DNA of 64,000 nt from Winogradskyella endarachnes (GCF_009741275.1 NZ_WOWS01000007.1:62001-126000); one strand, 5' to 3'; positions 9,368 through 18,623 are shown, numbered from the stretch's first letter. Numbers and translations: made by a program. The notes: generated from the letters alone by a model not told the origin.

Positions 9368-9661
9368 ATGAGTATAATTACTAACATAAATAAACTCTTT
9401 GACCATAGAATACGACTAGGCATAATGTCTGTACTTATGGTTAATGAATATGCCGATTTTAAAACGCTAAAAGAATTGTTAGGTGCAACAGATGGCAACT
9501 TGGCTAGCCATACCAAAGCATTAGAAAAAGCAGGGTATATTTTGGTTGAAAAACAATTTATTGGAAGAAAACCTAACACCAGATATAGTGCTACTAAACT
9601 GGGCAAATTAGAATTTAAAAAACATATTGAAGCGCTTGAAAAATTAATAAACAAGACTTAA
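9368..9661 (+). CDS. small winged-helix transcriptional regulator
   Basis: A 97-aa single-domain regulator of the winged-helix DNA-binding group (ArsR/MarR-like fold, PF13601 type). Visible parts are FDHRIRLGIMSVLMVNEYADF, the recognition-helix region GATDGNLASHTKALEKAGY and the wing KQFIGRKPNTRYSATKLGKLEF. There is no added ligand domain. It lies in a membrane-protein operon whose promoter carries a shared inverted repeat, so it is the probable autorepressor of that operon and of the 10533 operon. That assignment is an inference from position. Confidence 0.85.
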   Translation: MSIITNINKLFDHRIRLGIMSVLMVNEYADFKTLKELLGATDGNLASHTKALEKAGYILVEKQFIGRKPNTRYSATKLGKLEFKKHIEALEKLINKT

Positions 9662-9676
9662 TTCTTAGAATTTTAG

Positions 9677-10441
9677 ATGGAAAACTTTGTACATAACAAC
9701 TCCATAGTCAGAGAAATCTGGGGAACTAGCGACACCATTCTTTTGGTATTTGCTGGTGCATCTGCTGAGTTTGCCACAAACAAAGCAGTCGATTGGCTCT
9801 ACTTTACTGGCAAATTACCGTCTGACCCTTTGGGGCGATTATTTTCTACAGTTAATTACGCTAAAGCCATTGTGTTTTCAAAGAAAGATGATGCTATTAA
9901 AGCGATAAATCATATTACAGCAATTCATACTTCGGTAGAGAATAAACGAGGTGCAAAGATTCCGCAATGGGCTTATAAGGATGTTTTGTATATGCTGATT
10001 GATTATTCTATTCGTGCATATGAACTTTTAGAAAGAGAGCTTCAACTCGAAGAAAAACAAGATGTTTTAAACGTTTTTGGTAATGTTGGCGCTAGAATGG
10101 GAATTAAAAATCTACCACTAACCTACTCCGATTTTGAAATAGAAAGACAAAAACATTTAAACGAAAATTTAAAAAACGGAAACTATACTAAAGACCTATA
10201 CAAGCAATACCGTAAACATTTAGGCTTATTTAGGTATCGCCTATTATTAGAATCGCAGAAATTACTATTACCGAATTCAGTAAGAACATTACTTCATTTG
10301 AGAAAAGTATCGCTATTAAAGCCATTAATTTCCGTTTATAAAATTTTTAGAAGCCTTAAACTCGATTGGATTTTAAAAGACATCATTTTGCCAACAGCCT
10401 ATAAACAAGATATAAAACGATTAAATATTACAACCACATAA
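9677..10441 (+). CDS. MpaB/rubber-oxygenase-type DUF2236 protein
   Basis: 254 aa with the DUF2236 (ER-bound oxygenase MpaB/latex-clearing protein) pattern: an N-terminal SIVREIWGTSDTILLVFAG, a D-P-L-G-R stretch (LPSDPLGRLFSTVNY), AIHTSVEN, and the YSIRAYELLER helix. Known members are heme b oxygenases that cleave polyisoprene or terpenoid side chains. The heme ligands cannot be assigned with certainty by eye. It follows the regulator gene by 15 bases and is probably in the same operon. The substrate is unknown. Confidence 0.8.
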   Translation: MENFVHNNSIVREIWGTSDTILLVFAGASAEFATNKAVDWLYFTGKLPSDPLGRLFSTVNYAKAIVFSKKDDAIKAINHITAIHTSVENKRGAKIPQWAYKDVLYMLIDYSIRAYELLERELQLEEKQDVLNVFGNVGARMGIKNLPLTYSDFEIERQKHLNENLKNGNYTKDLYKQYRKHLGLFRYRLLLESQKLLLPNSVRTLLHLRKVSLLKPLISVYKIFRSLKLDWILKDIILPTAYKQDIKRLNITTT

Positions 10442-10498
10442 ATTAACGAAACCTAATATTTCGACTACAATTAGTATGTCGCTTTTTTTTAATCATTC

Positions 10499-10524
10499 AC
10501 TTTGAAAAACAAAGTACTTTAAAT
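10499..10524 (+). promoter_or_regulatory. second copy of the ACTTTG-N5-CAAAGT operator
   Basis: ACTTTG-N5-CAAAGT followed by ACTTTAAAT; 21 of 21 specified positions equal those of the site at 8322-8347, and only the 5-nt spacer differs. TCACTTTG (10497-10504) would be the -7 element. It stands 8 bases before the ATG at 10533 and so should control the 10533-15163 unit. Confidence 0.65.
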
Positions 10525-10532
10525 TATTAAAC

Positions 10533-11927
10533 ATGAAAAAATTAGCACTCTTTATCGCAGCCTTATTATTTAGCACATTCTTCTATGACCAATCCATAGG
10601 ACTTAACTTATTTCTATTTAGTATTCTTACCGTTGTAATTCTGTTTATTAATAATCAAACGTATTTTAAAAACAGAAAAACCCAAATCTATTCGGCTGCG
10701 TATCTTATTACAGGTTTAACTATATTTTTTCATAGCTCTACACTATCTATAATTGCCAATGTGGTTTCATTTTTTACGTTAATTGGCCATCTTTCTGAAA
10801 CTAAATCATCCATTTATATCAATTGGCTTAATGGATTATATACCACTATTGCTGGTTTCTTCCATAGAAATTTTGCCATATCTGAAACTAAATCCAATGA
10901 AGATGATATAGAGAAAAAAGAACCCATTGACTATTTACATTGGGCAAAAATTATATTGATTCCTGCTGTTATTCTCATCACTTTTATTGCGTTGTATAAA
11001 GAAGGTAATCCTGTTTTTAGTAATATTATTGAAAAGATAGATTTTAGCTTCGTTAATATTCAATGGTTATTAGTGGCTGGTTTGGGTTACTATTTATTTA
11101 ATAATATCTATGCACCAATTGAAGTAGAACCTGCTACTGAATTAGACTTAAAAACGGAAAATAGTTTACAAAAAACATCTGCATTTTCTCTTCCTAAACT
11201 AAAACAAGAAAACCAACTTGGTGTTATTCTTATTTCATTATTAAATGCTTTAATTGTTTTATATCTCATCACTGATATTGCTTTTTTAACATCAGATATG
11301 GAAATAAGAGCTTCACTTTTTTCTGCGCAGGTGCATAGTGGTATTAACGCACTAATTGCATCTATTGTCATTGCTATTATGATTTTATTGTATGTCTTTA
11401 GAGGAAACCTCAACTTCTATGAGCAAAATAAAACTTTAAAACGCTTAGCCTACACTTGGATAATATTAAACATTCTACTTGTAATAAGCATCGCTTTTAA
11501 AAACAGTCAATACATCTACTACTTTGGCTTAACGTATAAAAGAATTGGCGTTTTAGTATATTTAATTTTGGCTACAATAGGTCTAGTAACTACACTTCTT
11601 AAAATAAGCTCCATTAAAAACAACTGGTATTTGTTTAGAGTAAATACACAAGCTGCATTTATAATTCTTGTCATGTCTAGTGCCATAAATTGGGATTACC
11701 ACATTACCAATTACAACTTTAAGTATGCAAAATCTATGGATTTTAAATATCTCCTCAACCTTTCTAACAACAACACTTTTATATTAAATGAGCAACTAAA
11801 CACTAAAGCGTTAGATGAAGATGATGTTGCTCAAATTAAATCTAAATATCACAAATATATCTATCAATTGAGAACCAACAATTGGCAAGAGTTACTATAC
11901 GATAACTTTAAACTTAACAAAAAATAA
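10533..11927 (+). CDS. DUF4173 (DUF4153-like) polytopic membrane protein
   Basis: 464 aa with about ten or more membrane segments. The C-terminal half carries the DUF4173 pattern: a helix with VHSGINALIASIVIAIM, then FRGNLNFYEQN, LKRLAYTWIILN and YFGLTYKRIGVLVYL. The function of this family is not known. It is the first gene of a run that continues with almost no gaps to 15163, under the second ACTTTG operator. Confidence 0.8.
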   Translation: MKKLALFIAALLFSTFFYDQSIGLNLFLFSILTVVILFINNQTYFKNRKTQIYSAAYLITGLTIFFHSSTLSIIANVVSFFTLIGHLSETKSSIYINWLNGLYTTIAGFFHRNFAISETKSNEDDIEKKEPIDYLHWAKIILIPAVILITFIALYKEGNPVFSNIIEKIDFSFVNIQWLLVAGLGYYLFNNIYAPIEVEPATELDLKTENSLQKTSAFSLPKLKQENQLGVILISLLNALIVLYLITDIAFLTSDMEIRASLFSAQVHSGINALIASIVIAIMILLYVFRGNLNFYEQNKTLKRLAYTWIILNILLVISIAFKNSQYIYYFGLTYKRIGVLVYLILATIGLVTTLLKISSIKNNWYLFRVNTQAAFIILVMSSAINWDYHITNYNFKYAKSMDFKYLLNLSNNNTFILNEQLNTKALDEDDVAQIKSKYHKYIYQLRTNNWQELLYDNFKLNKK

Positions 11928-11928
11928 A

Positions 11929-12249
11929 ATGGGCGAATTAATAGCAATTGCCGTTTTATTTGGAGGCGGCATTACATTTATAGTTTTAAGACTTAGCATC
12001 GCTTTAATGTTTTGGTTTTCAGATAAACCTAACGATAAAAAACATGTATTTAGGAACCAGTTTCCATATTACATGATGGTTTTAAGTATCTTAATTATTA
12101 CAATAATTATTGCTTTGGATTTCGCCTATTTTGCGATGTACTACTTTACAAGCGTCTATTTTATTGCGCTCTTCATATGGAATTTTAAACTAAAACATTG
12201 CAAACGAAAATATCATTCTGTTGAACCCTCTCATCCCAATTTACCATGA
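11929..12249 (+). CDS. small membrane protein, unknown
   Basis: 106 aa with three hydrophobic segments (about 4-24, 42-62 and 66-86) and a basic, polar end. No family recognised. It starts 1 base after the DUF4173 stop and its last four bases overlap the next start (ATGA), so translation is probably coupled. Confidence 0.65.
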   Translation: MGELIAIAVLFGGGITFIVLRLSIALMFWFSDKPNDKKHVFRNQFPYYMMVLSILIITIIIALDFAYFAMYYFTSVYFIALFIWNFKLKHCKRKYHSVEPSHPNLP

Positions 12250-12764
12250 ACAACCTATTGAAAATATTTAAACAAAAGCGGAAACAACTTATTATTTGGC
12301 TGTTTGAACATTCGCAACGCATCTATACCTCAATGTTTAAAAATCATCAACCTTGGCAAGTTTCTAAAGCCGACTTATTAAACTATCCTAGGTCTTCATT
12401 TGGAAGACATTTGGGCGATTTTTTAGATGAAAATAATTTTGAATTAATCCCAAAAGTTGAGCGACATGATTGTTACCATGTGCTTTGCGGATATAGCACA
12501 AAAGTAGAAGACGAAATTGCACTACAATGCCTCTGTTATGGCAACGGAAAACGCAGTCCATATTTGTATGGTGCCATAATTTTGGGTATTGCTATTCTTC
12601 CGGATTATTATAAATATTACTACAAATCTTTTAAAACAGGAAAGACTGCAAATGCTTTTCATCATTACGATTATCAAAAATTACTAAACGTTTCTATTTC
12701 AGATTTTAGAGCAGCCATTTTCTCAAAAAAAGAACTATTCCATCTTAATTTAAAGACAATATGA
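12246..12764 (+). CDS. Coq4-family-like protein
   Basis: 172 aa. The metal-site motif of Coq4 proteins, HDxxH-x11-E, is present as HDCYH followed by Glu twelve residues on (HDCYHVLCGYSTKVEDE). After it come QCLCYGNG and LYGAIILGIAILPDYYKYY. In eukaryotes Coq4 supports ubiquinone biosynthesis. Bacteroidota normally make menaquinone, so the role here is open. The ATGA overlaps at both ends place it inside the membrane-protein operon. Confidence 0.75.
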   Translation: MNNLLKIFKQKRKQLIIWLFEHSQRIYTSMFKNHQPWQVSKADLLNYPRSSFGRHLGDFLDENNFELIPKVERHDCYHVLCGYSTKVEDEIALQCLCYGNGKRSPYLYGAIILGIAILPDYYKYYYKSFKTGKTANAFHHYDYQKLLNVSISDFRAAIFSKKELFHLNLKTI

Positions 12765-13375
12765 AAAAACTAAAACTATTAATTCTAGCAGGTATTTTAG
12801 TTACTATTAGTGTACTAGTAACCTTTCATTGGGTTGGTTACAAAGCCAAAGGACTGACTTATAATGATGTGGATAGAATTCCAAAAAACAAAGTAGGACT
12901 GGTACTTGGTGCAAGCCGTTTGGCACCAAGTGGTAACATTAATCTGTTTTACAAACACAGAGTTGATGCAGCTGTTGCGCTTTATAAAGCCGGAAAAATT
13001 GAATACATATTAGTCAGCGGAGACAATAGCCGTAAAGACTATGATGAACCTACGGATTTTAAAAACGATTTAATTGAAAAAGGCATTCCGGCAGAACGCA
13101 TATTTTTAGATTATGCAGGATTTAGAACCTTAGACTCCATAGTAAGAGCCAAAGAAATATTTGGCCAAGATTCAATTACTATTATTTCTCAAAAATTTCA
13201 TAATGAACGTGCTATTTACATTGCGCAGCATTATGGAATTGATGCCATTGCGTATAACGCAAAAGATGTGTTTAAACGACCAGCAAGAGAATATTTAGCG
13301 CGTGCAAAAGCAAGTTTAGATTTATTATTTAATGTAGAGCCAAAATTTTTAGGCGATAAAATAGCCATCAAATAA
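12761..13375 (+). CDS. SanA/YdcF-type DUF218 protein
   Basis: 204 aa with one N-terminal membrane anchor (about 5-25) and a DUF218 (ElyC/SanA/YdcF) domain. Visible motifs are VGLVLGASRLAPSGNINLFY, HRVDAAVALYKAGK, ILVSGDN, the GIPAERIFLDYAGFRTLDSIVRA stretch in pieces, and SQKFHNERAIYIA. E. coli SanA, of the same layout, supports envelope barrier function. Overlaps the Coq4-like gene by 4 bases. Confidence 0.85.
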   Translation: MKKLKLLILAGILVTISVLVTFHWVGYKAKGLTYNDVDRIPKNKVGLVLGASRLAPSGNINLFYKHRVDAAVALYKAGKIEYILVSGDNSRKDYDEPTDFKNDLIEKGIPAERIFLDYAGFRTLDSIVRAKEIFGQDSITIISQKFHNERAIYIAQHYGIDAIAYNAKDVFKRPAREYLARAKASLDLLFNVEPKFLGDKIAIK

Positions 13376-13389
13376 CAAGACATTACATC

Positions 13390-13788
13390 ATGAAAATTCA
13401 ATTTAACAAATATTACTTAGGCCTAGCACACTTTCTTTTTCTAGTAGAATTAGCTATTGCCTTCACATTAAAAACTGGCTTTATTCGTCATACATTTGGC
13501 GATTATTTAGTCGTTATTTTATTATATGCAATTATTAGAGGATGCACTAACATGAGTGTTTGGGCCTCTAGTTTAGTGGTCCTCATAATTGCTTTTTTAA
13601 TTGAATTCCTACAACTCACACCATTTTTAACCTACTTTAACTTACAAGATAGTTATACTGCGAAACTCATTTTTGGGAGTACGTTTCAGTATACAGACCT
13701 GGTAGCTTACACCTTAGGTATTATAACTGTTTTGGTGGTTGAGAAATCAATTAGGAGATATCATTCACTTCAAAATATGACATTATGA
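13390..13788 (+). CDS. DUF2809 family membrane protein
   Basis: 132 aa with four hydrophobic segments and the DUF2809 hallmarks: GDYLVVILLYAIIRG, FLIEFLQL and FGSTFQYTDLVAYTLG. The function of the family is unknown. It follows the SanA-like gene by 14 bases and overlaps the next by 4. Confidence 0.8.
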   Translation: MKIQFNKYYLGLAHFLFLVELAIAFTLKTGFIRHTFGDYLVVILLYAIIRGCTNMSVWASSLVVLIIAFLIEFLQLTPFLTYFNLQDSYTAKLIFGSTFQYTDLVAYTLGIITVLVVEKSIRRYHSLQNMTL

Positions 13789-14450
13789 ATATGATAAAAA
13801 ACGTAATTCAAAATCAATTTAAAACCTTATCATTAATTAGTGTAGCCTTAGTATTTAGTGCCATGTCTTTATTGGTAAGAATTAAATTGAACAAATCTTT
13901 TTTCTACTTATTTTTAATTTGGAATGTCTTCCTAGCTATTATTCCTTATGCCATAACCATGTATCTCAGCGCCAAAAAGAATGTTAGTAAACTCACGCTT
14001 GGATTTGGCTTTTTGGTTTGGTTAGCCTTTTTACCAAACGCACCTTATATTATTACCGATTTAATTCATTTAAGAACTGCTAATAATACGTTTTTGTGGC
14101 TAGACATCATAGTGGTTTTATCATTTGCTTTAAGCGGTTTGTTCTTGTTTTACTTATCTGTGATTGATATGCAAAATCTTTTGACTTATAAATTTGAAAA
14201 TCTTCCCATAAAAACCATAACCACAGCCATTCTATTTTTATGGGGATTTGGTGTTTACTTAGGTCGTTTTTTACGCTACAATTCTTGGGAAATTATAAGT
14301 GGTCCTCACATACTATTTAAGGATATTGTGAATATCATTATTGCACCTTTTCAACATTATGAAGCATGGCTCTTCACCACAGGTTTTGGAATGTTCTTAG
14401 TCGTAGGCTTTTGGATGTTTCAGAATTTAAATACCTTAGAAAACAATTAA
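13785..14450 (+). CDS. DUF1361 family membrane protein
   Basis: 221 aa with about seven hydrophobic segments. DUF1361 signatures visible are WNVFLAIIPYAI, WLAFLPNAPYIITDLIHL and FLWGFGVYLGRFLRYNSWE. Function unknown. It is joined to its neighbours by an ATGA overlap upstream and an 11-base gap downstream, so it belongs to the same operon. Confidence 0.85.
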   Translation: MNMIKNVIQNQFKTLSLISVALVFSAMSLLVRIKLNKSFFYLFLIWNVFLAIIPYAITMYLSAKKNVSKLTLGFGFLVWLAFLPNAPYIITDLIHLRTANNTFLWLDIIVVLSFALSGLFLFYLSVIDMQNLLTYKFENLPIKTITTAILFLWGFGVYLGRFLRYNSWEIISGPHILFKDIVNIIIAPFQHYEAWLFTTGFGMFLVVGFWMFQNLNTLENN

Positions 14451-14461
14451 AAAACAAAAAC

Positions 14462-15163
14462 ATGAAATCCATAATTTTAATATTCGCACTTGCCTTAACT
14501 TTATCTAATTGTGATGAAAGACGAACGAACAGAATTAATCATGATGCTACAATAGAAACAGAAGTAAAAAAAGATAGTTCTAAAATTGAAATAGCAGATT
14601 TACCTATTTTAATTGATAGTACAGACTATTTAATTCATCCAATTGGCCATATTACAGAATACAAGTCGAGATTTTCTAGTTATTCTGGTAAACGTGGTTA
14701 CAACTCATTTTCGGTTTCAAATTATAATGATTTTTCAATTAAAGGAGAATTCAGCAATCTAAAATTTCAGCATATAAATTCTGAAAAACTAACACCTTTA
14801 ACAGATAAAATAGCTGAAATAACCTCTGTAAGATTTCTTGAAACCATCAGAGAACAAACAGGATTTCAATATTTAATTTACACCATTAGAGATACGGACA
14901 CCAACAAAGATTCAAAAATAAATTCTGAAGATATTGAAGCGCTTTACATCAGTACCATTGATGGTAAAAACTTAAAAAAACTAACGCCAGATTTGGCTAA
15001 GATTGCGTATTGGAAAGTTATACCAGAATTGAATAGATTATATTTTAAAAGTATTTCGGACACTAATAAAAACGGAGAATTTGACAAACACGACCACGTT
15101 AATTACCAATACATCAACTTAAATGATGACAACCTAAATGTAATAGAATATAAACCACTTTAA
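14462..15163 (+). CDS. lipoprotein with EF-hand-like calcium loops
   Basis: 233 aa. The ATG at 14462 is chosen because it gives a lipoprotein signal (ILIFALALTLSNC, Cys17) and lies just after the upstream gene; a longer frame from 14366 would run through that gene. Two EF-hand/dockerin-like loops are visible, DTNKDSKINSED and DTNKNGEFDKHD, with acidic residues at positions 1, 3, 5, 9 and 12. Probably an outer-membrane or periplasmic calcium-binding lipoprotein; the role is unknown. Last gene of the operon. Confidence 0.75.
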   Translation: MKSIILIFALALTLSNCDERRTNRINHDATIETEVKKDSSKIEIADLPILIDSTDYLIHPIGHITEYKSRFSSYSGKRGYNSFSVSNYNDFSIKGEFSNLKFQHINSEKLTPLTDKIAEITSVRFLETIREQTGFQYLIYTIRDTDTNKDSKINSEDIEALYISTIDGKNLKKLTPDLAKIAYWKVIPELNRLYFKSISDTNKNGEFDKHDHVNYQYINLNDDNLNVIEYKPL

Positions 15164-15166
15164 AAA

Positions 15167-15961
15167 TTAAGAAGCTCTATTTTTATCTTGAATTTTACGC
15201 ACAATTTTAGTTGTTCTGTTTCGTGTAAGTATTCTAGGCAACACAGATAAAAATTTATTGATAGCACCAGGAATTGCAACAACTTTACCTTTTTGCATAG
15301 CATTATAACCATACAATGCTACGTCTTTAGGGCAAGCCATATTAAAGGCTATTTTATTTTCTGCTGCGTTCTCAGACACAACACTTTGAAATGAAGTTTT
15401 AGTTGGGCCAGGACACAATGCCGTTACGGTAACACCTGTTCCTTTTAATTCATTTGAAATGGCTTCAGAAAATGATAAAATATAACCTTTTGATGCATAA
15501 TACAACGCCATTAATGGGCCAGGTTGAAACGCTGCCAATGAAGAAAGATTAAGAATTTTACCAGAACCACGATTTACCATATCTGGTAATAATAATTTCA
15601 ATAAATGTGTTGAAGTTAAAATATGAAGATTTAGCATTTTGGCTTCTCTTTCCCAATCTGTATCGCAAAATGTACCAAACAGACCAAAACCTGCATTATT
15701 TATTACTACATCAATTTCAATATTGCTAATTTCTTTATAAATTTCTTCTGCAATATTTACAACACTCAAATCTTTTACCATCAAGGTAATATTTGGTTGG
15801 TAGTCTTTTAAAATATTCTGTTTTGCTTCTTCTAGCTTTTCTGCATCAATATCAATTAAGATTAGATTATAGTTATCTTTAGCTAAAAGCAAAGCTAGTT
15901 CATATCCTAAACCAGAAGCTGCACCTGTTACTAAAGCTGTATTTTGATTATTATTTTTCAT
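15167..15961 (-). CDS. short-chain dehydrogenase/reductase
   Basis: 264 aa classical SDR. Visible motifs are TGAASGLG (NAD(P) loop), NNAG, the catalytic Ser of LNLSS and YYASK (Tyr-x-x-x-Lys). The start at 15961 gives the usual short lead into the Rossmann fold; an upstream in-frame ATG at 16000 would add 13 atypical residues. The C-terminus PGAINKFLSVLPRILTRN is typical of DltE/YqjQ-like SDRs. Substrate unknown. The 250 bases upstream (to 16250) are very A/T-rich and hold nothing else I can identify. Confidence 0.9.
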   Translation of the reverse strand: MKNNNQNTALVTGAASGLGYELALLLAKDNYNLILIDIDAEKLEEAKQNILKDYQPNITLMVKDLSVVNIAEEIYKEISNIEIDVVINNAGFGLFGTFCDTDWEREAKMLNLHILTSTHLLKLLLPDMVNRGSGKILNLSSLAAFQPGPLMALYYASKGYILSFSEAISNELKGTGVTVTALCPGPTKTSFQSVVSENAAENKIAFNMACPKDVALYGYNAMQKGKVVAIPGAINKFLSVLPRILTRNRTTKIVRKIQDKNRAS

Positions 15962-16250
15962 CTTAAACTGTCTAATATTAAATAAGACATTATGCCGCAT
16001 TTATAATTTTTAATAATTTCAATTCATTAAAAACTAACTCAAAATTATAATAAAAAGGGAACTAACGAAGAAAACTCTTTGAAAACAAAATAAAAAAAAC
16101 ACAAGTATTAATATATCAATAATTTAAAACTCCATTAATTATTAATTTAACAATTAAACAACTTATTATTCTTAAAATCTCACCTCAAAAAAATAGATAA
16201 TTAGTAAATCAATTTTTAAGTTTGAACTTAACCAAAAAAATCTTTTTAAA

Positions 16251-16727
16251 ATGAAAAAATTATTTTATTCAATTTTATTCTTAGCCGTAATCTCGTCTAC
16301 ATTTCAATCTTGTAGTAGTGATGATGATAATGGAGGCTCTAGCTTAAATCTTAATGATGAAGTGTCTATTGACGGAACTATTTATTCTTTAGATGGAGGA
16401 GGCTATTTAGAATCATATGGTATTAATTCTGATGGTAGCTATGATTGGGATGTAACTCTTTTATCTACGTCTGGTATTTCTGTATATTTTGACCTTAACA
16501 CCAACTCTGAAGACGGTTTAGTTGAAGGCACATACACTTATTCTGAAACAAGAACAGAATTTTCATATGTGTATACTGAATTTTATGGCGAAAGTATTGA
16601 CTATTCTGCTTCCGAAGGTACAATAGTAGTTACTATTGATGGTGACACTGTAGGTTTTGTATTTAGCTTAACTGCAGAGGATGGTTCTGAAATTGAAGGT
16701 GAATGGTCTGGAGAATTAACACAATAA
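16251..16727 (+). CDS. secreted lipoprotein, unknown function
   Basis: 158 aa. The signal peptide ends in STFQSC (Cys20), followed by an acidic SSDDDNGG linker, the usual surface-export-like start in this group. The mature part is rich in Gly, Ser, Tyr, Glu and Asp with repeated beta-strand patterns (for example TVGFVFSLTAEDGSEIEGEW). No family recognised. Single gene with its own terminator. Confidence 0.7.
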   Translation: MKKLFYSILFLAVISSTFQSCSSDDDNGGSSLNLNDEVSIDGTIYSLDGGGYLESYGINSDGSYDWDVTLLSTSGISVYFDLNTNSEDGLVEGTYTYSETRTEFSYVYTEFYGESIDYSASEGTIVVTIDGDTVGFVFSLTAEDGSEIEGEWSGELTQ

Positions 16728-16791
16728 AAAAACTTATAATTCGTCCCTAATAACCAATACTGATTAAAATAGAATTAAAACAAATTATAAA

Positions 16792-16824
16792 GCTTAAACA
16801 ATAGTTGTATTGTTAAGTTTTTTT
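16792..16824 (+). terminator. terminator of the 16251 lipoprotein
   Basis: CTTAAACAATA pairs with TATTGTTAAG (one bulged A) around a short loop, followed by TTTTTTT. Confidence 0.7.
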
Positions 16825-16857
16825 GAATTGGTATGTTAAGACGAGACAATATTTCAA

Positions 16858-16893
16858 TAAAGAGAGACTATTCCTTAGGATAGTCTCTTTTTA
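16858..16893 (-). terminator. hairpin terminator at the end of the 16891 gene
   Basis: AGAGACTAT (16863-16871) pairs with ATAGTCTCT (16880-16888); A/T flanks extend the stem and provide a U-run on either strand. It overlaps the stop codon of the minus-strand gene and separates two convergent genes. Confidence 0.7.
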
Positions 16894-18093
16894 TTTTTCA
16901 TCTATATAATCCTGTAAATAACTAAAACGCTCCGTTAATTTACCATTTTCGGTAATTTTTGCACGTTTTAAAACCTCGTCTTTATCATTATTATAAAAAG
17001 CAGGTATCACATATTTTAAAAATGTTTCTCCAAAGCCTTCACTAGCATCTTTTGGTAATTCGCATGGCAAATTATCTACTGCCATTACTGTAATTGCATC
17101 TTCTGCATTAAAAACCACTTCTTTTTCAGTTTTTGCATCATAACCATAAAATGGGTCTGCAATTGTAGATGGTCTTATAGTACTTGCCACAGGACCATCA
17201 ATATCACAGGAAATATCTGCGACCAAATTAATTCTAAAATCGGGATGTTTAGCATCTTCTCTTGTAAACAAATACGGTGCATTATTTCCGTAAAAATGAC
17301 CTGCTATAAAATAATCTGTTTCTTTAGCATAAGCCATAAAATTACTTTCATAACCTGTTGGGTCTTTATAAAATTTTAATCGGTCGCCTACTTTACCATC
17401 TTTTCGTTTGGCATATTCCATAACATCTGCCATAACATAAACGGGCTCTGTAAACTGACTTGTTAAGTATAACGCATCACTAATCTGTTTAATGCCCAAA
17501 TGGTCTAAAATTTCTTTTGCACCATAGGCTACCTTCCCTGTTCCTGTTAATAAAATTTTGATATTTGGTATTGTAATTTTATCTAATTCAGCTTTTACTT
17601 CATCTAAATCGGCTAGAGTTTCAACTTTAGGTAAAGTAAACAAATTATCTCTTAAACCTAATGCTCTAAAACCATTATATGCACCAACCAAACCTGCATA
17701 ACGACCAAAACCTATAAGTCTGGCATTATCTTCTTTTACAATGGTTTCGTGATCAAACATTTCTATGTTTTTTTCTAACATTGCAATTAAAAGCTTTCTG
17801 TTGTATGGTTGCTTTTTTATGGTATGAGAGAAATAAAAGTACTTTTTATTTGGAATTAAATTTTCAATTGGTACTTCCTTTACACCAATCATAACATCTG
17901 CATGGGAGACATCTTGTAAAACTTCGAAACCTAATTTTGCATAAGCCTCATCTGGAAAAATTCTGATATCCGAAGATTCTACAACAAAAGTTGCTTCTGG
18001 AAATTGAGCTCTAGCTTCTGCTAAATGTTGAGGTGAAAATACCACGCGCCTATCTGGCGGATTTTTACGTTCTTTAATAATGGCAAATGTCAT
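16891..18093 (-). CDS. saccharopine dehydrogenase (lysine-forming)-like NAD(P) oxidoreductase
   Basis: 400 aa with an alanine dehydrogenase/PNT-type N-terminal domain: IKERKNPPDRRVVFSP at the start, VMIGVKEVP and YFYFSHTIKKQ, the last two typical of the LYS1-like branch. A Rossmann segment follows around LLTGTGKVAYGAKEILDHLG. LYS1 enzymes interconvert saccharopine with lysine and 2-oxoglutarate. In bacteria with this gene the true substrate is often unproven, so the name is by family only. Single gene. Confidence 0.8.
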   Translation of the reverse strand: MTFAIIKERKNPPDRRVVFSPQHLAEARAQFPEATFVVESSDIRIFPDEAYAKLGFEVLQDVSHADVMIGVKEVPIENLIPNKKYFYFSHTIKKQPYNRKLLIAMLEKNIEMFDHETIVKEDNARLIGFGRYAGLVGAYNGFRALGLRDNLFTLPKVETLADLDEVKAELDKITIPNIKILLTGTGKVAYGAKEILDHLGIKQISDALYLTSQFTEPVYVMADVMEYAKRKDGKVGDRLKFYKDPTGYESNFMAYAKETDYFIAGHFYGNNAPYLFTREDAKHPDFRINLVADISCDIDGPVASTIRPSTIADPFYGYDAKTEKEVVFNAEDAITVMAVDNLPCELPKDASEGFGETFLKYVIPAFYNNDKDEVLKRAKITENGKLTERFSYLQDYIDEK

Positions 18094-18224
18094 GCTAAAC
18101 TGTGTTTAATAAACTGACAAAAGGTGTCAATGTTTAATATGGAATAATTATTGTACGAATGTAAAAGGATTTATGAGGTTGCGCAACTTTTTTCGTAACT
18201 TCGCCGTCCATTTATTTAAAAATT

Positions 18225-18618
18225 GGGGTCGACTGGTTTTGACAGCGAGATTAATTAAATGGTAAGCACGTGGTGTAATGGCATTGAAACACCTTAAAGG
18301 CTAGACCAAATTTTAAACGGCGAGAATAACTACGCTTTAGCTGCATAATCTGAATTATAGTAAGATTTCGTGCTCATTTCTACAAGGTAGAAAGGCTAAA
18401 TGTTCCCGAAAAGCCCTAGTCAGTGGCGTTTCTTTTAGGAGCATCGTAAAAATTGACTAAGATTAGGTAGCGCTTTGATGCCTTTTCGAGATTAAAAAGC
18501 TAAGCTTAAAGTGGGTTGTCTTTAACCAGCTTTAAGTCTAAAACCCAAGAAAAGAATAAACGTGTAGAAAGCCCTTTGGTTACTTGTTTGGACGAGAGTT
18601 CGATTCTCTCCGACTCCA
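18225..18618 (+). ncRNA. ssrA: transfer-messenger RNA (tmRNA)
   Basis: Rescues stalled ribosomes. The 5' end GGGGTCGACTGGTTTTGACA pairs with the 3' end CGACTCC, forming the tRNA-like acceptor stem, and the T-arm GAGAG-TTCGATT-CTCTC is intact. The 3' CCA is not encoded (the genome has CCT after the discriminator A). The internal frame at 18316-18348 encodes N-G-E-N-N-Y-A-L-A-A and a TAA, the Bacteroidota tag type. Length of about 394 nt is normal. Confidence 0.97.
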
Positions 18619-18623
18619 CCTTC

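Noticed and set aside
18115-18129. TGAC-N7-GTCA-like repeat before the saccharopine-dehydrogenase-like gene
   Set aside because: The half-sites are seven bases apart instead of four and no -7 element stands at the fixed distance, so it was not counted with the TGAY-N4-RTCA sites.
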